From Phenylobacterium sp. (GTDB lineage Bacteria > Pseudomonadota > Alphaproteobacteria > Caulobacterales > Caulobacteraceae): DNA of 64,000 nt. Every line of letters starts with the position of its first letter. Position 1 is the first letter of the stretch. The translations under genes and the position numbers were made by a program. Shown here one piece after another: positions 16,986-26,100 of the stretch. The stretch covers positions 180,333 through 244,332 of the forward strand of contig NZ_SSMX01000003.1 in assembly GCF_004799515.1 (NCBI RefSeq), written 5' to 3'. The notes below the pieces were generated by a model. It made no database searches and had not been told where the DNA came from. It was given only the letters and a program-made list of their open reading frames with translations.

Positions 16986-17732
16986 ATGAGGGCGATGATC
17001 GACCAGACCGGCGCCCTCGTGCTGTTCTCCGGCGGCCAGGACTCCAGCGTTTGCCTGGCCTGGGCGCTGGAACGCCATGGGCGGGTGGAGACCGTGGGCT
17101 TCGACTACGGCCAGCGCCACGCTGTGGAGCTGGAGGCCCGCCAGGCTGTGCGGGCGCGCATGGTCGAGCAGTTCCCGGCCTGGGCGGCGCGGCTGGGCGA
17201 CGACCACATGCTCGACATCTCCAGCTTCGGGGCGGTGGCCGAAAGCGCGCTGACCGCCGACCGGGCGATCGAGATGACCGAACGGGGCCTGCCGTCCACC
17301 TTCGTGCCAGGGCGCAACCTGGCCTTCTTCATCTATGCGGCGGCGCTGGCCGACCGGCGGGGCCTGCGGGCCCTGGTGGGCGGCATGTGCGAGACCGACT
17401 TCTCGGGCTATCCCGACTGCCGGCGCGACACCCTGGACGCCATGCAGCGGGCGCTGAACCTCGGGATGGCGCGGGACTTCGTCATCGAGACTCCGCTGAT
17501 GCGGATCACCAAGGCTGAGACCTGGGCCTTGGCCAAGGGCCTGGGCGGCGAGGCGCTGGTCGAGCTGATCGTGGCGGAGAGCCACACCTGCTACCAGGGC
17601 GTGCGCGAGGCCCTGCATCCCTGGGGCTACGGCTGCCGGACCTGCCCGGCGTGCGAGCTGCGCCAGCGCGGCTGGGACGGCTGGCTGGCCGAGGGGCGCC
17701 CCAGCCTTCGCCCGCAGGCGCTGGGCGGCTGA
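16986..17732 (+). CDS. queC: 7-cyano-7-deazaguanine (preQ0) synthase
   Basis: 248-residue QueC, which converts 7-carboxy-7-deazaguanine to preQ0 with ATP and ammonia in queuosine biosynthesis. The PP-loop SGGQDS is at residues about 13-18. '[13 protein letters not shown]' and '[12 protein letters not shown]' are typical. The C-terminal zinc site has four cysteines in 'CYQGV...[10 protein letters not shown]'. Start at 16986; a second in-frame ATG lies three codons in. It is followed after two bases by queE. No preQ1 riboswitch-like structure is apparent in the short leader. queD, queF and other pathway genes are not in the window. Confidence 0.95.
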   Translation: MRAMIDQTGALVLFSGGQDSSVCLAWALERHGRVETVGFDYGQRHAVELEARQAVRARMVEQFPAWAARLGDDHMLDISSFGAVAESALTADRAIEMTERGLPSTFVPGRNLAFFIYAAALADRRGLRALVGGMCETDFSGYPDCRRDTLDAMQRALNLGMARDFVIETPLMRITKAETWALAKGLGGEALVELIVAESHTCYQGVREALHPWGYGCRTCPACELRQRGWDGWLAEGRPSLRPQALGG

Positions 17733-17734
17733 CC

Positions 17735-18367
17735 ATGAGCTATGCGGTGAAGGAGATCTTCCTGACCCTGCAGGGCGAGGGCGGCCAGGCGGGCCGGCCG
17801 GCGGTGTTCTGCCGCTTCGCCGGCTGCAACCTCTGGTCCGGGCGCGAGGCGGACCGGGCGGGCGCGGTCTGCAATTTCTGCGACACGGACTTCGTGGGGA
17901 TGGACGGACCCGGCGGCGGCCGCTTCGCCGACGCGGACGCCCTGGCCGACGCTGTGGAGGCGGCCTGGGAAGGCGGGACGGACGACCGGCTGGTGGTGCT
18001 GACCGGCGGCGAACCCCTGCTGCAGCTCGACGAGGCGCTGATCGAGACCCTGCATGGGCGGGGCTTTTCCCTGGCGCTGGAGACCAACGGCACGCTGCCG
18101 GCGCCGGCGGGCGTCGACTGGATCTGCGTCAGCCCCAAGGCCGATGCCCCGGTGGTGCAGACCTCGGGCCAGGAGCTGAAGCTGGTCTATCCGCAAGCCG
18201 GCGTCGATCCGGCGCGCTTCGAGGGCTTGGATTTCGAGCGCTTCGCCCTGCAGCCGATGGACGGGCCGGACCGCGAGGCCAACACCCGCGCGGCCATCGC
18301 CTACTGCCTGGCCCACCCCCGCTGGCGCCTGAGCGTCCAGACGCACAAGTACCTCGGCATCGCCTGA
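17735..18367 (+). CDS. queE: 7-carboxy-7-deazaguanine synthase
   Basis: 210-residue radical SAM enzyme making 7-carboxy-7-deazaguanine from 6-carboxytetrahydropterin, the step before QueC. The 4Fe-4S cluster motif has the QueE-specific spacing CX14CX2C, beginning in 'CNLWSGREA' and ending in 'CNFCDTDF'. The SAM-binding 'TGGEPLLQ' follows near residue 88, and 'ETNGTLPAP' and 'SPKA' are also present. It begins two bases after the queC stop and is translationally coupled to it, forming a two-gene operon. Ends 27 bases before the convergent TonB receptor gene. Confidence 0.95.
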   Translation: MSYAVKEIFLTLQGEGGQAGRPAVFCRFAGCNLWSGREADRAGAVCNFCDTDFVGMDGPGGGRFADADALADAVEAAWEGGTDDRLVVLTGGEPLLQLDEALIETLHGRGFSLALETNGTLPAPAGVDWICVSPKADAPVVQTSGQELKLVYPQAGVDPARFEGLDFERFALQPMDGPDREANTRAAIAYCLAHPRWRLSVQTHKYLGIA

Positions 18368-18394
18368 GACCCGGACGCGGCGCGGTCTCGCCCC

Positions 18395-20614
18395 TCAGAA
18401 GTTGGCGTGGAGGGTGACGAGGGCGCTGACCGGTTCGCCGACCAGGGCGCCGGCGGCGTTGGCGGCGATGAAGTAGCGCTGGTTGGTCAGGTTGCGGACG
18501 TTGACGTCGAGGCCCCAGCGCGGCGTCTCGTAGCCGACCATGGCGTTCACGATCGTCGAGGCCGGGATCGCATTGACGTTGGTGATGTCGCTGTAGGTCT
18601 TGGACTGGTAATTGATCCCACCGCCTACCCGGAAGCCCGCGACGCCGCCGATGGCGAAGTCGTAGCTGGTCCAGAGGTTGGCGAGGCTGGCGGGCGCGCC
18701 CTGTGGATGGCGGCCCACCGAGGTGATCCCTTGCGGATTGTCGGTGATCACCGCGTCCTGGAAGGTGAGGTTGGCCAGGAGCCGCCAGTTCTGGGTGATC
18801 AGGGCGTCGAGGGAGGCTTCCTCGCCGCGCGTCCGCTGGCTGTCGAACACCACGGTCTCAAGGCCGTTGACCGTGGTCGCGGCGGCGACGTTGTCGCGCG
18901 AGACGCTGAAGACGGCGGTGTTCAGCACCACCCGGTCGTGCAGGAAGGCGAACTTGATCCCGCCCTCGTACTGCAGAGCCGATTCCGGCGCGCCGACCCC
19001 GTTCTGGGTGTTCTCGGAGTTGAAGTTGACCAGATGGCTCTGCGAGACCCCGACATAGGGCGAGGCCCAGGGCGCGATCTTGTAGAGCGCGCCGGCGTTC
19101 CAGCTCACCGGGGCGTCGTGGTGCGCGTCGGTGACTCCGGCCAGCAGGGGCTTGCCGTCCGCGCCGAACCGGCCGGGCACGCTGATCAGCGGGGTGAGCG
19201 CGGTGTCGAACCAGTCCTGGCGCACGCCGGCGCGGACCTTCAGCCGGTCGGTGATGTCGATCTGGTCAGTGACGTAGAGGCCGTAATAGTCCGCCCGCAG
19301 ACGGTCGTCGTCGCAGGAGTGCTTGGCGTCGCACAGGAAGGTCAGGCCGGCGATCGAGGTCTCCGGCGGGACGGGCGCCAGCGCGTCGGGGATATTCGGC
19401 AGGTCGGCGGTGGTGCGCTGGGTGTCGAGCGCCTGGTGCTGGTATTCGAAGCCGGTCAGGAGGGTGTGGCGCACCGAGCCGGTCGAGAAGCGCCAGACCG
19501 GCTCCACCTGGTAGTCGAGGTCGTTGTCGGTGTCGCTCTGCTGGCGCGCCTGGCGGCCAATGACTTCGCCGACGCTGACCTTGGTGCTGGTGCTGTCGCC
19601 GTTCCCCAGCGAATCCAGCGTCCGATAGAGGTAGGAAAGACGGTTGTTGACGGTCAGGACGTCGCTGACCTTCCAGCTGTCGGTGAGTGTCGGGCGCGCG
19701 AAGTCGGTGTGCGCGAAATCGAAGGGCGTCGAGTACTTCGCGTCGAGGGAGACGCCCTTCAGGGGCGAGCCGTCGAAATAGATGATGCCGTAGGAATCCG
19801 GGACTTCTTCGATGTGGCGAAGGTCGAGGGCGAAGTCGATGGTGTGGCCGCCCACCCGCCATTCCAGCGCCGGCCGGACCTCCTCGTCCTCGCTCTTGAG
19901 GCTGCGGAAGCCGTCCGCGCGCGCGAAGGTCGCATCGATCCGGTAGTTCAAGCCCGCGGCCCCGGCCGCGCCGGTGACGTAGTCGCTGTTGACGACGGTC
20001 CCGAACGAGCCGCCCTGCAGGCTGGCGCCAAAGTGGAAGTCCGCTGACGGCGCGGAGTGGACGATGTTGATCGTGCCGCCGGGCGGCCCGCTGCCGAACA
20101 GGGCCGAGCCCGGGCCTTCCACCACCTCGATGCGCTCGACGCCGTTCAGGGAGTGGGACAGGCCGCCCAGCTGGTCGCCGTCGGAGAAGCCGTCCTCGAA
20201 CACCTGGGCGTTCAGGCCGCGGATCAGGAAGTGGTCGTAGAAGCCCTTGGTGTCCTGGCCGCCGACGTTGACGCCGCTGGCGTTGGCCAGGCTGTCGCGC
20301 AGCATGACCGCGCCCTGCTCGATCAGCACCTCGCGGGGGATCACCTGAACGCTGCCCGGCAGGTCCTGGATGGCCGTGCCGGTCTTGTCGGCGACCGGCG
20401 GCAGGTCGATGGCGCTCTGCCGGGCCTCGACGACGACCTCGCTCACCGCGGAGGGCGCGGCCGCATCGGCGTCGGCGGCGGTCTCGGCGGCCTGGGCGGC
20501 GCCGGCGGCCAGGAGACAGGCGCCCGCGCTGGCGGTGAGGAGCCACCTGGATCGCGCGGTCCGGCGCTCGCGCAGCGCCCCAAGTCCTGTGGTCGGCCGG
20601 ATAAGGATGCCCAT
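18395..20614 (-). CDS. TonB-dependent siderophore-type outer membrane receptor
   Basis: 739-residue outer membrane receptor with signal peptide ('LLTASAGACLLAAGAAQA') and a candidate TonB box ('SEVVVEARQS'). The plug domain has 'PGSVQVIPREVLIEQGA', 'NVGGQDTKGFYDHFLIRG' and the signature 'IEVVEGPGSALFGSGPPGGTINI'. About 500 residues of barrel follow, ending in a phenylalanine ('ALVTLHANF') as barrel proteins do. This layout and length match siderophore receptors of the FhuE/FpvA class. Two related boxes (20630-20691) precede it and may give iron control. No siderophore biosynthesis or ABC import genes are adjacent, suggesting uptake of a foreign siderophore. The ligand is unknown. Confidence 0.9.
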   Translation of the reverse strand: MGILIRPTTGLGALRERRTARSRWLLTASAGACLLAAGAAQAAETAADADAAAPSAVSEVVVEARQSAIDLPPVADKTGTAIQDLPGSVQVIPREVLIEQGAVMLRDSLANASGVNVGGQDTKGFYDHFLIRGLNAQVFEDGFSDGDQLGGLSHSLNGVERIEVVEGPGSALFGSGPPGGTINIVHSAPSADFHFGASLQGGSFGTVVNSDYVTGAAGAAGLNYRIDATFARADGFRSLKSEDEEVRPALEWRVGGHTIDFALDLRHIEEVPDSYGIIYFDGSPLKGVSLDAKYSTPFDFAHTDFARPTLTDSWKVSDVLTVNNRLSYLYRTLDSLGNGDSTSTKVSVGEVIGRQARQQSDTDNDLDYQVEPVWRFSTGSVRHTLLTGFEYQHQALDTQRTTADLPNIPDALAPVPPETSIAGLTFLCDAKHSCDDDRLRADYYGLYVTDQIDITDRLKVRAGVRQDWFDTALTPLISVPGRFGADGKPLLAGVTDAHHDAPVSWNAGALYKIAPWASPYVGVSQSHLVNFNSENTQNGVGAPESALQYEGGIKFAFLHDRVVLNTAVFSVSRDNVAAATTVNGLETVVFDSQRTRGEEASLDALITQNWRLLANLTFQDAVITDNPQGITSVGRHPQGAPASLANLWTSYDFAIGGVAGFRVGGGINYQSKTYSDITNVNAIPASTIVNAMVGYETPRWGLDVNVRNLTNQRYFIAANAAGALVGEPVSALVTLHANF

Positions 20615-20629
20615 CGCCAGTCCCGTAAA

Positions 20630-20691
20630 TGCAACTCAGTTGCAAGTTTCCTATGGGAGCGGGATCGGGTGGGTCAACTGCAATTGCGAGT
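20630..20691 (-). promoter_or_regulatory. Two related TGCAA-type operator boxes before the siderophore receptor
   Basis: Box 1 is a perfect palindrome TGCAACT-C-AGTTGCA at 20630-20644. Box 2, read on the minus strand from 20691, is ACTCGCAATTGCAGTTG; aligned with box 1 (ACTTGCAACTGAGTTG) it shares ACTYGCAAYTG and AGTTG. The two begin 44 bases apart, about four helical turns. TGCAA/TTGCA arms resemble what I recall of alphaproteobacterial Fur/Mur sites. Iron regulation is therefore plausible but not proven. An AT-rich stretch at 20695-20740 behind the boxes may hold the promoter. Confidence 0.5.
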
Positions 20692-20774
20692 CGATATCAA
20701 AAAAAGATACCGAGAAATCAATATCTTACGATGTAAATTGAGCGAGGCCTTGTGGCGGCCCCGGTGCGGGAAGC

Positions 20775-21002
20775 TCAGTTGCCCGAGTCTTTCTTGCCGC
20801 TGGGAATGACCGCGCCGGCGACGTCGCCGACCCCGTGGGCGGTGGCGCCGACCACCTTGCCGGTGACGCTCGCGGCGGTCCCGACGATCCCCACCGCCGC
20901 GCCGCCGACGGCGCCGGCCGCGCCCACCACGGCGCAGGCGCTGAGCGCCAGGGCCGCGGCCGCGAGCGCCATGGCCCGCAAGATCAAGGACTGCAGCGGC
21001 AT
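20775..21002 (-). CDS. Small Gly/Ala-rich lipoprotein
   Basis: Predicted 75-residue lipoprotein. The signal segment 'RAMALAAAALALSAC' ends in a lipobox (ALSAC), followed by a glycine/alanine/valine-rich repeat of the form VVGAAGAVGGAAVG, then a short charged tail (SGKKDSGN). The glycine spacing resembles a glycine zipper that could pack in a membrane. The start at 21002 is preferred because it begins the signal peptide directly. Similar small proteins occur in Caulobacterales genomes, function unknown. It follows the response regulator gene in the same orientation after 81 bases. Confidence 0.65.
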   Translation of the reverse strand: MPLQSLILRAMALAAAALALSACAVVGAAGAVGGAAVGIVGTAASVTGKVVGATAHGVGDVAGAVIPSGKKDSGN

Positions 21003-21083
21003 ATCAGGCGACTCCCCGGACAAGGCGGCCATCCTGTTGGCCTGGGCGTGAAGAATTGGCCAACGGTGAAGGCAGAAGCCGCC

Positions 21084-21596
21084 TCAATGCTCCTGGCGCG
21101 CGGCCTTTGGCGCCTTGTCGCTGTCGCGCCGCCAGGGGCCAGGATAGTGCGGATCGACCCGGCGACGGCGGTCGGGGCCGAAGTAGTCGTCGGTCTTCAC
21201 ATAAGGCCGGGGATGCTCGACGATCTGGTTGATCCGCTCCACCACCCCGCGGGCGGTGAGCGGCTTGGCCAGGAACTCGTTGACGCCAGCGTTCCGCGCC
21301 TCCTGCACCCGGGCCATGGTCGAGTGGCCGGTGATCATGACCACCGGGCACATCTGGTTGGGGCTGTCGGGCGAGCGGCGCAGCAGGCGGACGAAGTCGA
21401 TGCCGTCCAGCGGCTGCATTGAGAGGTCGGTCATGATGATGTCGATCTGCTGGCCGCGCATCATCTTCAGCGCCTGGGCCCCATCGCTGGCCTCGAAGAT
21501 ATGGCGCACACCGACGGCTTTCAGAATCTCCGACAACAGCACCCGCATGTGGTGGTTGTCATCGACGAGCAGGATTTTCAGCAGGTCGTAGCGCAC
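21084..21596 (-). CDS. Single-domain (CheY-like) response regulator
   Basis: 170 residues: a receiver domain of about 125 residues plus a basic, proline-rich tail with no DNA-binding domain. 'ILLVDDNHHMR' gives the acidic pair, 'IIMTDLSMQPLDG' the phosphoacceptor Asp, 'VMITGHS' the switch Thr position, and 'EFLAKPL' the lysine. The tail contains 'YFGPDRRRR', a motif often seen at the end of receiver proteins in alphaproteobacteria. It would act by binding a partner, perhaps in a phosphorelay. Start is the GTG at 21596, needed to include the first beta strand; no clear ribosome binding site is visible. No cognate kinase is adjacent. Confidence 0.88.
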   Translation of the reverse strand: MRYDLLKILLVDDNHHMRVLLSEILKAVGVRHIFEASDGAQALKMMRGQQIDIIMTDLSMQPLDGIDFVRLLRRSPDSPNQMCPVVMITGHSTMARVQEARNAGVNEFLAKPLTARGVVERINQIVEHPRPYVKTDDYFGPDRRRRVDPHYPGPWRRDSDKAPKAARQEH

Positions 21597-21796
21597 GGAC
21601 GATTCGTCTTCTGTTTTTGGCCAGCCGCCGGTTTGATTACGTTGCGGAAAGCAGGGGGGTCAACGCGAAACTACATTGATCGACAGAAGCTAAGCGTTTG
21701 CGAACAGTGGAAAACTTAGTTGCAAGCGGGGCGTGTGCTTAAGGTGAAGCTTTCAACCGAGACGCGTCGTCAACGCCGGCGAAGTCGGACCAAGCA

Positions 21797-22888
21797 TCAG
21801 CCGAGACCGGTTTGACCCCGGTGCCGCAGAAAGGCGTCGGCCAGGATGCAGGCGACCATGGCCTCGACAACCGGCACGGCGCGGATCCCCACGCACGGGT
21901 CATGGCGGCCCTTGGTCCTGAGCTCGATCTCCTCGCCGGCCTCGTTGAGGCTGCGGCGCGGGGTGAGGATCGAGGAGGTGGGTTTGAAGGCGACGCGGGC
22001 GGTGACTGGCTGGCCGGTGGAGATACCGCCCAGGACGCCGCCGGCCTGGTTGGAGAGGAAGATCGGCCCGTCGTTTCCGGCCCGCATCTCGTCGGCGTTC
22101 TCTTCGCCGGATAGCGCCGCCGCGGCAAAGCCCGCGCCGATCTCCACGCCCTTGGCGGCGTTGATCGACATCAGCGCCGCGGCCAGCTCGGCGTCCAGCT
22201 TGCCGTAGATCGGCGCGCCCCAGCCGGCCGGAACGCCGGTCGCCTCGACGGCCACGACGGCGCCGGTGGAGGAGCCGGCCTTGCGCACGGCTTCCAGATG
22301 TTCCTCCCAGACCGGCACGATCTCCGGATCGGGCGCCCAGAAAGGGTTCTCCTCGGTGCGGGAAAAGTCGATGCGGTCGGCGGCGACGGCGTGCGGGCCG
22401 ATCTGGACGACGGCGCCGCGGATGGCGACGCCCGCGAGGATCTTGCGCGCCACAGCGCCGGCGGCGACGCGGGCGGCGGTCTCCCGGGCCGACTGGCGGC
22501 CGCCGCCGCGGTAGTCGCGCACGCCATACTTGGCGAAGTAGCTATAGTCGGCGTGGCCGGGGCGGAAAGCGGCGGCGATCTCGGAATAGTCGCGGCTGCG
22601 CTGGTCCACGTTCTCGATCAGCATGGAGATCGGCGTGCCGGTGGTGACCTGCTGCGGGTGGCGCTCGTCGGAGAAGACGCCGGAGAGGATGCGCACCGCG
22701 TCCGGCTCCTGGCGTTGGGTGACGAACTTGCCCTGACCGGGGCGGCGCTTCTCCAGCCAGGCCTGCACGTCGGCCTCGGTGAGTTCGATCCCGGGCGGGC
22801 AGCCGTCGACCACGCAGCCCAATGCCGGCCCGTGGCTTTCGCCCCAGGTGGTGACGCGGAACAGATGGCCGAACGTATTGTGCGACAT
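21797..22888 (-). CDS. aroC: Chorismate synthase
   Basis: 363-residue chorismate synthase, converting EPSP to chorismate with reduced FMN, the last step of the shikimate pathway. All three family signatures are present: '[18 protein letters not shown]' near residue 13, '[14 protein letters not shown]' with '[18 protein letters not shown]' near 108-135, and '[18 protein letters not shown]' near the C-terminus. It lies 46 bases downstream of the alpha/beta hydrolase gene in the same direction. The 200-base gap after its stop (21597-21796) shows no gene or clear terminator. Confidence 0.96.
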   Translation of the reverse strand: MSHNTFGHLFRVTTWGESHGPALGCVVDGCPPGIELTEADVQAWLEKRRPGQGKFVTQRQEPDAVRILSGVFSDERHPQQVTTGTPISMLIENVDQRSRDYSEIAAAFRPGHADYSYFAKYGVRDYRGGGRQSARETAARVAAGAVARKILAGVAIRGAVVQIGPHAVAADRIDFSRTEENPFWAPDPEIVPVWEEHLEAVRKAGSSTGAVVAVEATGVPAGWGAPIYGKLDAELAAALMSINAAKGVEIGAGFAAAALSGEENADEMRAGNDGPIFLSNQAGGVLGGISTGQPVTARVAFKPTSSILTPRRSLNEAGEEIELRTKGRHDPCVGIRAVPVVEAMVACILADAFLRHRGQTGLG

Positions 22889-22934
22889 GGCCGGGCTTGT
22901 AGCGGCTTCGGGGTGGCTAGGCCAACCTCGCCCT

Positions 22935-24020
22935 CTACGGTTGGCCCAGGGTCTTGCCGAAGAACACCAGGGCGTCCTGCAGGGCGGTGATGTGGGTGGG
23001 GCCTTGCGGGACGGCGTCGCGGCAGATCGGGATCTGCGCCTGGGCGGCCGGGCTGCAGGCGGCCAGGAAATCGTAGTGGCCGACGTTGGCGATGGCCTTC
23101 AGCTGGGCGCGCGGGATCATCCGGGCCGCGGCGCCGCCGTTGGTGTGCGGCGGGGCGACCGGGTCGGCGTCTCCGAGTTCGATGGCGACGGGCGTGGTGA
23201 GCGCGGTCAGGCTGGCCGGGTCGAAGGCCTGGACGATGGCCGGCGCCAGCGCGAAGACCGCGCGCACGCCGCGGATCGAGTGGTCGTCGCCGGCGTGGGC
23301 CACTTCCGGCGCGAGCTCGGGGGAGGCGAGGGCGGCGGCGGCCTGCTCCTGAGTCACCGCCAGCTCGATCTGCGGCTTGCAGACCCCGTCGTCGGGGTGG
23401 GCGGCGCAGAAGGCCTGGAAGCGCTTCAGGTCGACCCGGCCGCCGGCCGCGGCGATGGCGGTGAAGCCGCCGGCCGAGAAGCCCGCCACGCCCAGGCGGC
23501 GCAGGTCGATATGCTGGCCCACCACGGGGTCGGCGACGGCGGCGTCGAGGGCGGCCTGCAGGTCGCCGGGCCTGTCCCAGAACAGGGTCGCCCCGGCCAC
23601 GGTCATCTTGTCGACGCCGTTGTTGCCGGGGTGGTCGACGGCGATCACCACATAGCCTTGCTGGGCCAGGACGGTGGTGAACCAGCCCATCATCCGCGCC
23701 GTGCCGCCGAAGCCGTGGGAGAACAGGATCACCGGCCGCCGACGCCCATCCACGAAGGGTGCGTCGAGGGCCGCCGAGCCCACGTAGAACAGCGGATTGT
23801 TGGGCGGGCCGAGGTCGAGGGAGGTCTCGGTCACGCCCTGCTGCGCCGGATACCAGACGGTGACCCGCACGTCGGTCTTGTGGTCGGCATCGCGCAGCGC
23901 GGCGGTCGGATTGTGGGCGGTCAGATGGATCTCGCCCACCGGCGAGCTCTGGGCGTGGGCCCCGGCCGAAAGCGCGCACGCGATCAAGACCGCCGCCAAA
24001 CCTGCAAACGCCCGCACCAT
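22935..24020 (-). CDS. Exported alpha/beta hydrolase (PAF-acetylhydrolase / dienelactone hydrolase-like)
   Basis: 361-residue hydrolase with a signal peptide ('[16 protein letters not shown]'). The fold is seen from '[16 protein letters not shown]', '[16 protein letters not shown]', and the nucleophile elbow '[12 protein letters not shown]', with later '[16 protein letters not shown]' and '[13 protein letters not shown]' that could supply the acid and histidine. The arrangement resembles predicted dienelactone hydrolase or platelet-activating-factor acetylhydrolase-like enzymes. Several cysteines in '[14 protein letters not shown]' suggest a disulfide, in line with export. It precedes aroC in the same orientation but has no known link to the shikimate pathway. 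Substrate unknown. Confidence 0.8.
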   Translation of the reverse strand: MVRAFAGLAAVLIACALSAGAHAQSSPVGEIHLTAHNPTAALRDADHKTDVRVTVWYPAQQGVTETSLDLGPPNNPLFYVGSAALDAPFVDGRRRPVILFSHGFGGTARMMGWFTTVLAQQGYVVIAVDHPGNNGVDKMTVAGATLFWDRPGDLQAALDAAVADPVVGQHIDLRRLGVAGFSAGGFTAIAAAGGRVDLKRFQAFCAAHPDDGVCKPQIELAVTQEQAAAALASPELAPEVAHAGDDHSIRGVRAVFALAPAIVQAFDPASLTALTTPVAIELGDADPVAPPHTNGGAAARMIPRAQLKAIANVGHYDFLAACSPAAQAQIPICRDAVPQGPTHITALQDALVFFGKTLGQP

Positions 24021-24245
24021 CTAGTCCCCCGGATTCCGCGGCGCGACCCTAGGCGAGGGCGCGCAACCGCGCCGCTTAATTCGCCGCCATCGTGTCGGGA
24101 TTCAGGCGGGCCTTCGCCAGGGGTGTGTACGCATGGATCTGGCTGGGCCCCTATGGGCCGAGAGAACAGCGTCCACCTGCGGCCCGTAGCGGAATTTGAA
24201 ATCCGCGGGCAGTCTGTCCGCTGTCAGAAGCGGGATCTCGGGTAG
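24021..24245. other. Intergenic region with no recognised gene
   Basis: 225 bases between divergent genes. Only very short open frames are present and no tRNA or strong palindrome is evident. Promoters for the hydrolase (leftward) and the small membrane protein (rightward) must lie here but none stands out. Confidence 0.5.
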
Positions 24246-24653
24246 GTGGCTAATCTCTTCCTGGCGCTCAGCATCGCGCTCTACATCTCCTCGCTGGCCC
24301 TGTCGCCTTTCGGCGGGTGGCCGGGGTGGGCGGACCTGGCGTTCGGTTGGCTGGGCATCGGCAGCGTGCTTTCGAGCCTGTGCTGGTTCGCCAATCCCAT
24401 CCTCTGGCTCACGTGGAGCGCCATCGGGTCGGGCGCGCGCCGGGAGGTTTCCGCGCCGCTCTCGATCGCCGCGCTGGCATGCGCCGGAAGCTTCCTGTTC
24501 ATGCGGACCGCCCTCGCGGGCGAGGGGCCGCCCGCACCCATCGGTCCCCTGAGGATCGGCTATTGGCTTTGGCTGGCCAGCATCGCCGTCGCTGGCGCGG
24601 GCGCGTTCCTCATCTCGCCGCCGTCACGATCGGCTCAGGGCGCGGCCCCTTAG
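24246..24653 (+). CDS. Small integral membrane protein, unknown function
   Basis: 135 residues beginning with GTG. Four hydrophobic segments are visible: about 3-22, 29-58, 70-88 and 104-124, separated by short charged loops ('GSGARREV'), so it is probably an inner membrane protein. I recognise no family. It converges with, and overlaps by four bases, the J-domain gene. Codon usage matches the neighbours, and the frame is intact, so I consider it real but with modest confidence. Confidence 0.6.
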   Translation: MANLFLALSIALYISSLALSPFGGWPGWADLAFGWLGIGSVLSSLCWFANPILWLTWSAIGSGARREVSAPLSIAALACAGSFLFMRTALAGEGPPAPIGPLRIGYWLWLASIAVAGAGAFLISPPSRSAQGAAP

Positions 24654-25354
24654 GCCGCCCAGGCCGCGGCGAAGCGGCGCAGCAGGGTGCGGGCGGCGGA
24701 GTCGGCCTGGCCGGCCTCGGCGGGGGCGAGCCTGAGGAAGAGGCAGCCCTGGCGATGGCGGCCGCGGGCGGGCAGGCCCTGGCCGGCCAGGCGCACCAGC
24801 TTGCGTTCGCCGGCCTTCTTGGTCAGCCAGACGATGCGCCGGCCGAGCGGGGTCTCGACGGCCAGGCGGCCGCCCTCGGCCAGCAGGCGCGGCTCGACGG
24901 CGGCGGTGATCCAGAGGTCGTCGCCGCGCACCATCAGCTCCGGGCGGCCGCTGAGGCTGACGGTGAGGGTCTCAGCCCCGGCCCGCACCGCGTCGCCGGC
25001 GCGCAGGCCCGGCGGCAGGGTCAGGCGCACCAGGCGGCCGTCAGCCAGCCGGTGCTCGGCGGCCCCGCCGCGCAGGGCGGTCAGCGGATCGATGGCGAGG
25101 ACCGCCGGCTGGGCCGGGCGCGGGACGGGCGGCTGGACGATCAGCCGCTCGGCGGGGACGGGCTGCGCGGCCTGCAGGCGATGGTAGGCGGCGACCACCT
25201 GGCGGAAGCGCTCGTCGGCGCCGCCCTCCCGGTCGGGGTGCGCGCGCTTGGCCGCCTCGCGGAAGGCGGTCCGCAAGGCGTGGGCGTCGTAGAAGGGGCC
25301 GACGCCGAGGATCTCGCGCGCGGCCCTGAGCGTCATCGGAAGGTCGGGAGCCAT
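24650..25354 (-). CDS. J-domain (DnaJ-like) co-chaperone
   Basis: Protein of 234 residues with an N-terminal J domain: 'LRAAREILGVGPFYDAHALRTAFREAAKRAHPDREGG' in outline, with the HPD motif near residue 39 that triggers DnaK ATPase. The rest matches the C-terminal substrate-binding region of DnaJ/CbpA type II proteins ('LPPGLRAGDAVRAG', 'VETPLGRRIVWL', 'LAGQGLPARGRHRQGCLFL'). There is no glycine-rich/phenylalanine linker or zinc finger. So it resembles a shortened CbpA-like J protein. Start at 25354; an alternative lies ten codons upstream. Divergent from pdxH. Confidence 0.85.
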   Translation of the reverse strand: MAPDLPMTLRAAREILGVGPFYDAHALRTAFREAAKRAHPDREGGADERFRQVVAAYHRLQAAQPVPAERLIVQPPVPRPAQPAVLAIDPLTALRGGAAEHRLADGRLVRLTLPPGLRAGDAVRAGAETLTVSLSGRPELMVRGDDLWITAAVEPRLLAEGGRLAVETPLGRRIVWLTKKAGERKLVRLAGQGLPARGRHRQGCLFLRLAPAEAGQADSAARTLLRRFAAAWAA

Positions 25355-25434
25355 CTGCGGCCAGCATCCGCTCAACATGGTCAATGGCGGGTTAAGCCGT
25401 GCGGCGCGGGAGGCCGCGCGCTATATCGGCGGCG

Positions 25435-26100
25435 ATGAACGACAAGACCCCGATCCCGGCCTCGCCCAGCGAGGACGACTACGTCCGCCAGGTGGCCGCG
25501 GCGGAGCCTTTGCCGCAGCTCAGCGAGGACGATCCGCTGGCGCTGTTCAACGCCTGGTTGGCCGAGGCGGTGGCCAAGGAGCCGAACGACGCCAACGCCA
25601 TGTCGCTGGCCACCGTCGACGCCAACGGCCTGCCGGACGTGCGCATGGTGCTGTTGAAGGAGGCCGACGCCCGCGGCTTCGTCTTCTATTCGCACCTGGA
25701 GAGCGCCAAGGGCCGTGAGCTGGCGGCCAATCCGCAGGCGGCGCTGCTGTTCCACTGGAAGTCGCTGCGCCGGCAGGTGCGGGTGCGCGGCGCGGTGACG
25801 CCGGTGACGCCGGAAGAGGCCGACGCCTATTGGGCGACGCGGGCCAGGGCCTCGCAACTGGGCGCGTGGGCCTCCGCGCAGTCGCGGCCGCTGCCGGACC
25901 GCCTGGCCTTCGAGAAGAAGATCGCCGAGTACGGGCTGAAGTTCGGCCTGGGCGCCGTGCCGCGGCCGCCGCACTGGTCCGGCTGGCGGGTCGCGCCGCA
26001 GGCCATCGAGTTCTGGCGCGACCGGCCGTTCCGCCTGCATGAGCGGCTGGCGTTCGTGCGCAGCGGCGAGGGCTGGACAACAAGCAGGCTGTTTCCTTGA
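25435..26100 (+). CDS. pdxH: Pyridoxamine/pyridoxine 5'-phosphate oxidase
   Basis: 221-residue FMN-dependent oxidase that makes pyridoxal 5'-phosphate from PNP or PMP. It shows the N-terminal '[14 protein letters not shown]', '[22 protein letters not shown]' (FMN site), '[34 protein letters not shown]', and the C-terminal signature '[29 protein letters not shown]', all in outline. The start is the ATG at 25435; the frame is open 12 codons further but relatives begin here. The stop overlaps the TTG start of the next gene (TTGA), so the two are translationally coupled. Confidence 0.95.
   Translation: MNDKTPIPASPSEDDYVRQVAAAEPLPQLSEDDPLALFNAWLAEAVAKEPNDANAMSLATVDANGLPDVRMVLLKEADARGFVFYSHLESAKGRELAANPQAALLFHWKSLRRQVRVRGAVTPVTPEEADAYWATRARASQLGAWASAQSRPLPDRLAFEKKIAEYGLKFGLGAVPRPPHWSGWRVAPQAIEFWRDRPFRLHERLAFVRSGEGWTTSRLFP

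Noticed and set aside
21597..21796. tRNA or small RNA in the gap before the response regulator
   Set aside because: No cloverleaf, CCA end or T-loop sequence, and no convincing terminator hairpin.
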